From: JBFFSQ01 sp041572275
Lineage (GTDB): Bacteria; Pseudomonadota; Gammaproteobacteria; SZUA-229
Direction: 5' to 3'
DNA length: 16,685 nt
Assembly: GCA_041572275.1 (NCBI GenBank)
Contig: JBFFSQ010000050.1
Location: 1 to 16,685, forward strand
The stretch's first letter is position 1. Each line of letters begins with the position of its first letter. Made by a program: the position numbers and the translations under genes. Of the stretch, positions 12,911-16,685 are shown piece after piece. The notes under the pieces were generated by a model, which was not told the DNA's origin, did not search any database, and was given only the letters and a program-made list of their open reading frames with translations.

Positions 12911-15900
12911 ATGAAACGCTTCCTACAATTTTTATTAGTTATTACCTTCTCACTAGCATCCGATCTAAGTGCAAATACGCTAAAGCAGTCGACAACGACA
13001 CTTAATGAAAGCAACCAATTAAAACTCGCCAGGCTACAAATACCATTCATCAAAAATATTGGCCAGGTCAATGATGAGGTAATGTACTATGCTAAAACCT
13101 TTGGTGGCACATTAATCGTTAATAAAAAAGGCGTGATATCTCTAATTATTCCCGATAAAAAATCGAAACAACTTAGCAGTTCTATCATTAATGAAACCTT
13201 TATTAATGCTCAAATCAGCAATATCAATGGCGCATCAGCCTCAGTCACTAAAGTCAGTTATTTTCTGGGTAACAAACCAGAAAATTGGCATAGCAATATT
13301 CCTACCTATGAAACCATTTCGATGGGAGACATATATGAAGGTATTGAGCTAAAGCTGAAAGCCTATGGCAAAAATGTAGAAAAACTGTTTCACGTTAGAC
13401 CTGGATCAGATGCAAGGCTCATACGTGTCAAAGTGACTGGCGTAGATTCGATCAGCACTACAGATGACGGTTTGCTTTCACTAAACACACAATACGGCAT
13501 AGTTCAATACTCAAAACCAAAAGCTTATCAGATCATTGATAACGAAATTCGCAGCATTAATGTTTCTTATCAGGTCACAGATAATGGCTATAGCTTTGAC
13601 TTGGGTAACTATGACCGCAGTAAAGAACTGATCATAGATCCTTTGTTACAGTCCACCTATTTTGGTGATGGTCAAAATGATCTCATCAGAGCATTGGATG
13701 TGGCACCATCAGGAGATGTCTATGCCGTTGGTCATACTAATTCCATCATCAGTGGCGTTCCCGGCCTGCCGTTGTATACCAGAGATGGCTATGACGCTTT
13801 TGTTGCCCGTTTTAACCACACCCTCACAGAACTACTCTATATCGGCTTTATTGGCGGCAGCCCTCTCACAGGCTCAGGCATGTCAGATCAAGCCAATTCA
13901 ATTACATTTCGCCCCACTACTGGCGATGAATTCGAAGTTTACATTGCTGGTTATACCGCGTCCCAGGATTTAGCAGGAGTGACAGAAGATAGTGCGGATC
14001 ATCTTTACCTAGATTCTGATGGATGCCGAGAAGGTTTTGTTTCACGGTTCAGCTCTGACTTAATGACCTTACATGGATCCACCTATTACGGCGGCACCGC
14101 AACGGCACCCGCGGCATTATGTCCAGAGGATGAAATTAGAGGCATATCGATCGTAAGCGTTTTACAGCCAGATACATCATACCGAGATGAAATTTTCATT
14201 GCCGGCAAAACTGCAGCCACCAATATTCCTGGCATTGTTTTTGATGGTAATCCCAATCCCAGTCCACAGGACAATTTTGCTGGTGGCGATAGTGATGGAT
14301 TCATTGCACGTTTGAATTACGAACTCACTGAAATTCTGTCGGCTACATACCTGGGAGGTAGCGGTGACGATGAAATTCGAGATCTTTTTGCAGGTTCTGG
14401 TGTTTATGTTGTTGGCAACACAACTTCCACTGACTTTCCCTGGGTAACACCCGGTGATCACTACCAGAACTCACTTGCAGGTGGAATAGACGCTTTTGTA
14501 TCTCGAATGAGTCTCTGGTTAGACGTTATCAGCGACTCAACTTATATTGGCGGCAGCGGTAATGAATACGTTCATACTATGGCGAGTACACCGGGTAATA
14601 CATCGGGCTTTGTCTATCTTGCGGGTACCACCGATTCAACGGATTTCCCAGGTGTTACCGGTGGGCTGTCGGCTATTCCCAATGATGGATTTATTGTCAG
14701 AATACAAAAGACACTGGCAGATGATGCCGGCTATCAGGCCACCTATATCGGTGGCAACCTTGAAGACATTGTATGGGATATCGATTACGACCCTGATTCT
14801 AATTTCTTATATGTAACCGGCAGTACTCGATCAACTGATTTCCCCGGCAGTGACGGTGGTGCACAGGAAGCACTAGTGGGTGCACAAGATGCCTTTGTGT
14901 TGAAAATCAATTCATTCTGGTTAGATTCCACTGGTTATCAAATGTCATACCTTGGCGGCCCCATTAGCCCTGAAGAGTCAGGTTTTGGTGTTGCTTTCAA
15001 CACAGTCAATGGCGTATACGTGGGCGGTGTCACAACGTCTGATGACTTTCCAGCTGTCTCGGGTGGCGATAAATCCTATCGTGAAGGTTATCAGGATGGA
15101 TTCGTATCCCGCTTTGATAGCACACTTCAAGGTCTAAATGCACCTGAGATACGAGTCACGCCAACTGCAATTGATTATGGTGATATTACGGTCGGCGACA
15201 GCTCAACTCCCACAACCATAACCATTATCAATGAGGGTGTTAGCAACCTGAATATTAGTGGCATCGTTTTATCCGATACCACTAATTATAGTTTGGATGA
15301 AGGTGGCACCACCTATGCCTGTAGTGTAGTTGGTTATGTTGTACAACCAGGTGACAACTGCACTGTACGCGTAACATTCACACCCACTGCAGCTTCAGCA
15401 CCCGATCCTTTTAACGCTACTGTAACCATTAGCTCTGATGATGGCGATGAACCAACTGTTCCAGTTAACTTAACCGGCACCGGTGGCACTGATAGTGATG
15501 GTGTTCCCGATAGTGAAGAAATGGGACCATCAGGTACCGACCTGAACTATGACGGCAATAGTGATGGCACTGCTGATAGAGAACAAGAGAATGTCGCCTC
15601 CCTGCATACATACGATGATGCGTATTATGTCACCATCGCAACCGATGCTGGCGTTCTGGAAGACGTCACCGCTACTGACAATCCTACGCCAGAAGCTTTA
15701 CCATCCAGTGTTGATGCGCCTTACGGCTTCTTCTCTTTCAATATCACTGGCCTGCCCGTCGGCGGAACAGCAATCGTGACAATTACATTACCTACTGGAC
15801 AGGAGCCAGAAAACTACTGGAAGTACGGCCCACAACCACCGGCAGTGCCAGCTTCATGGTATGAGTTTTACTTCGATGGCGTCCGCGGTGCTGATATCAA

Positions 15901-16372
15901 CGCTAATGTCATCAACCTGCATTTCACTGATGGCGCCTGGGGTGACCATGATTTATCGGCAAATGGAACCGTCGTTGACCCTGGTGTTCCCACAGTAACT
16001 GCAACAATTACAGGTGGTGGCGGTGGTGGTGGCGGTTGTTTTATAGCCACTGCAGCCTACGGCAGTTATCTACATGAAGACGTCAAAGTATTGCGCGACT
16101 TCCGTGATGAGTATCTGCTAACCAATACGATTGGTCGCACACTGGTATCAACATATTACCAGCACTCTCCACCGATTGCGGATTACATACGAGAAGATGA
16201 ATCACGTCGCACAGCTGCACGTTGGTTTCTGACTCCACTGGTATACTCAATTAAATATCCATACCAGGCATCGTTCCTAGTGTTTCTTACAGGCTTACTG
16301 ATATTGAAGTTGCGCCAGAGCACAAAAGGCAAGGGCAAACCGCTTAAGACTGGCAAACTAATCCGCGACTGA
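12911..16372 (+). CDS. Secreted seven-bladed SBBP propeller protein with CFI-box C-terminus
   Basis: AGGAG (12899-12903) lies seven bases before the ATG at 12911, so I prefer it to the GTG at 12905; the product is 1153 aa with signal peptide MKRFLQFLLVITFSLASDLSA. Residues about 30-240 form an N-terminal domain of the type that precedes SBBP repeats (PFIKNIGQVNDEVMYYAK). Residues 245-740 hold seven repeats on the plan TYxGGsxxD, VYvaGtTxSTDFP, GxDaFVsRf. Then come an ASH-like 'choice-of-anchor D' domain (744-857), an Asp-rich thrombospondin-3-like segment (860-893), a 'choice-of-anchor U'-like domain (about 893-1030), eight glycines, C1043-FIATAAYGSY (CFI-box), a hydrophobic helix (ASFLVFLTGLLILKL) and a basic tail. 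It is likely exported and anchored in the envelope; the partner is unknown. Confidence 0.9.
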   Translation: MKRFLQFLLVITFSLASDLSANTLKQSTTTLNESNQLKLARLQIPFIKNIGQVNDEVMYYAKTFGGTLIVNKKGVISLIIPDKKSKQLSSSIINETFINAQISNINGASASVTKVSYFLGNKPENWHSNIPTYETISMGDIYEGIELKLKAYGKNVEKLFHVRPGSDARLIRVKVTGVDSISTTDDGLLSLNTQYGIVQYSKPKAYQIIDNEIRSINVSYQVTDNGYSFDLGNYDRSKELIIDPLLQSTYFGDGQNDLIRALDVAPSGDVYAVGHTNSIISGVPGLPLYTRDGYDAFVARFNHTLTELLYIGFIGGSPLTGSGMSDQANSITFRPTTGDEFEVYIAGYTASQDLAGVTEDSADHLYLDSDGCREGFVSRFSSDLMTLHGSTYYGGTATAPAALCPEDEIRGISIVSVLQPDTSYRDEIFIAGKTAATNIPGIVFDGNPNPSPQDNFAGGDSDGFIARLNYELTEILSATYLGGSGDDEIRDLFAGSGVYVVGNTTSTDFPWVTPGDHYQNSLAGGIDAFVSRMSLWLDVISDSTYIGGSGNEYVHTMASTPGNTSGFVYLAGTTDSTDFPGVTGGLSAIPNDGFIVRIQKTLADDAGYQATYIGGNLEDIVWDIDYDPDSNFLYVTGSTRSTDFPGSDGGAQEALVGAQDAFVLKINSFWLDSTGYQMSYLGGPISPEESGFGVAFNTVNGVYVGGVTTSDDFPAVSGGDKSYREGYQDGFVSRFDSTLQGLNAPEIRVTPTAIDYGDITVGDSSTPTTITIINEGVSNLNISGIVLSDTTNYSLDEGGTTYACSVVGYVVQPGDNCTVRVTFTPTAASAPDPFNATVTISSDDGDEPTVPVNLTGTGGTDSDGVPDSEEMGPSGTDLNYDGNSDGTADREQENVASLHTYDDAYYVTIATDAGVLEDVTATDNPTPEALPSSVDAPYGFFSFNITGLPVGGTAIVTITLPTGQEPENYWKYGPQPPAVPASWYEFYFDGVRGADINANVINLHFTDGAWGDHDLSANGTVVDPGVPTVTATITGGGGGGGGCFIATAAYGSYLHEDVKVLRDFRDEYLLTNTIGRTLVSTYYQHSPPIADYIREDESRRTAARWFLTPLVYSIKYPYQASFLVFLTGLLILKLRQSTKGKGKPLKTGKLIRD

Positions 16373-16405
16373 TAATTGAAATTTATTGCGTAACTAAATA
16401 AATAA

Positions 16406-16450
16406 AGCCACACAACCACAATCCAATGGATGTGGTTGTGTGGCTCTTTT
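16406..16450. terminator. Bidirectional intrinsic terminator
   Basis: AGCCACACAACCACA pairs perfectly over 15 bp with TGTGGTTGTGTGGCT, with a further TCC/GGA stem and an AAT loop across 16406-16445. CTTTT follows on the plus strand, and the minus-strand copy is followed by TTTATTTATTT. It sits between the convergent large-protein and OmpA-family genes and can serve both. Confidence 0.93.
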
Positions 16451-16489
16451 ACACCGCTAATAAATGGCAGTAACTGTAACCGACTGTTA

Positions 16490-16685
16490 CTAACTAGCCG
16501 AATTATCAATCAGCACTTCAATGCGACGATTCCGTGAACGTCCTTCTTTAGTACTATTAGTAGCAACAGGCTTTTCTGCACCAAAACCACGGACAGTGAT
16601 TTTTGAGGCATTGATACCCTTGGTGTCCTTCAGGAATTTAGCCACATTCGCTGCACGCTTTTCAGACAGTCGTTTGTTTTTCTTA
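16490..16685 (-). CDS. OmpA-family C-terminal domain protein, 5' part missing
   Basis: The last 64 residues of the gene are visible, ending at TAG (16490-16492), while the N-terminal part lies right of the window. They read KNKRLSEKRAANVAKFL, then INASKITVRGFGAEKPVATN, then GRSRNRRIEVLID. This is the end of an OmpA-like peptidoglycan-binding domain, with the conserved RA..V, G.G...P and GR..NRR(I/V)E positions. The protein should be an outer-membrane or lipoprotein anchor to peptidoglycan; whether it is OmpA, Pal, MotB-like or other cannot be decided from this fragment. Confidence 0.9.
   Translation of the reverse strand, partial: KKNKRLSEKRAANVAKFLKDTKGINASKITVRGFGAEKPVATNSTKEGRSRNRRIEVLIDNSAS

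Overview
The window looks like chromosomal DNA of a marine- or sediment-type gammaproteobacterium of moderate GC content. The evidence is Shine-Dalgarno-led genes with dense short-gap packing, several Gram-negative outer-membrane beta-barrel or OmpA-type proteins, a DhnA/FbaB-type class I aldolase, and proteins of the radical SAM/arsenosugar-associated families. No phage, transposase, CRISPR, tRNA or rRNA gene was seen. Genus-level placement is not possible from what I can read.

Bases 1-1572 hold the end of a beta-barrel protein (+) and, convergent to it, a two-gene minus-strand unit: an ArsR-type repressor fused to a rhodanese domain, followed by a small CxxC protein. A perfect 8-6-8 inverted repeat (1607-1628) lies in the divergent promoter region and is the natural candidate operator of the ArsR-rhodanese protein.

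Bases 1694-7372 are a plus-strand run: a sterol desaturase/fatty-acid hydroxylase family membrane enzyme, a VTT (DedA/TVP38-type) membrane protein fused to a rhodanese domain, an unrecognised 177-aa protein bracketed by intergenic repeats, a DsrE/DsrF-like sulfur-relay protein, an ArsS-type radical SAM protein with a C-terminal Cys cluster, and two glycosyltransferases of the 'rSAM/selenodomain-associated' families. The last three overlap at stop/start codons (TGATG and TAATG) and are probably translationally coupled. The likely theme is sulfur handling (two rhodanese fusions, DsrE, CxxC protein) joined to modification and glycosylation of an arsenic-containing or related nucleoside-derived small molecule. 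No arsM is present in the window, so the arsenosugar assignment rests on ArsS alone.

Bases 7485-9283 carry three small envelope proteins (an outer-membrane barrel, an unknown exported protein and a four-helix DUF6524-like membrane protein). Bases 9289-11610 (minus strand) are a glycolytic pair: a phosphofructokinase with atypical phosphoryl-donor-site residues, and upstream of it a class I fructose-bisphosphate aldolase. A six-helix Frag1/DRAM-like membrane protein follows on the plus strand (11801-12478).

Bases 12911-16372 encode a 1153-aa secreted, cell-envelope-anchored protein with an apparent seven-bladed SBBP propeller, an ASH-like domain, a calcium-binding-like Asp-rich segment, a choice-of-anchor-U-like domain and a Gly8-Cys 'CFI-box' C-terminal sorting region. 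A strong bidirectional hairpin terminator separates it from a convergent OmpA-family gene cut by the right edge.
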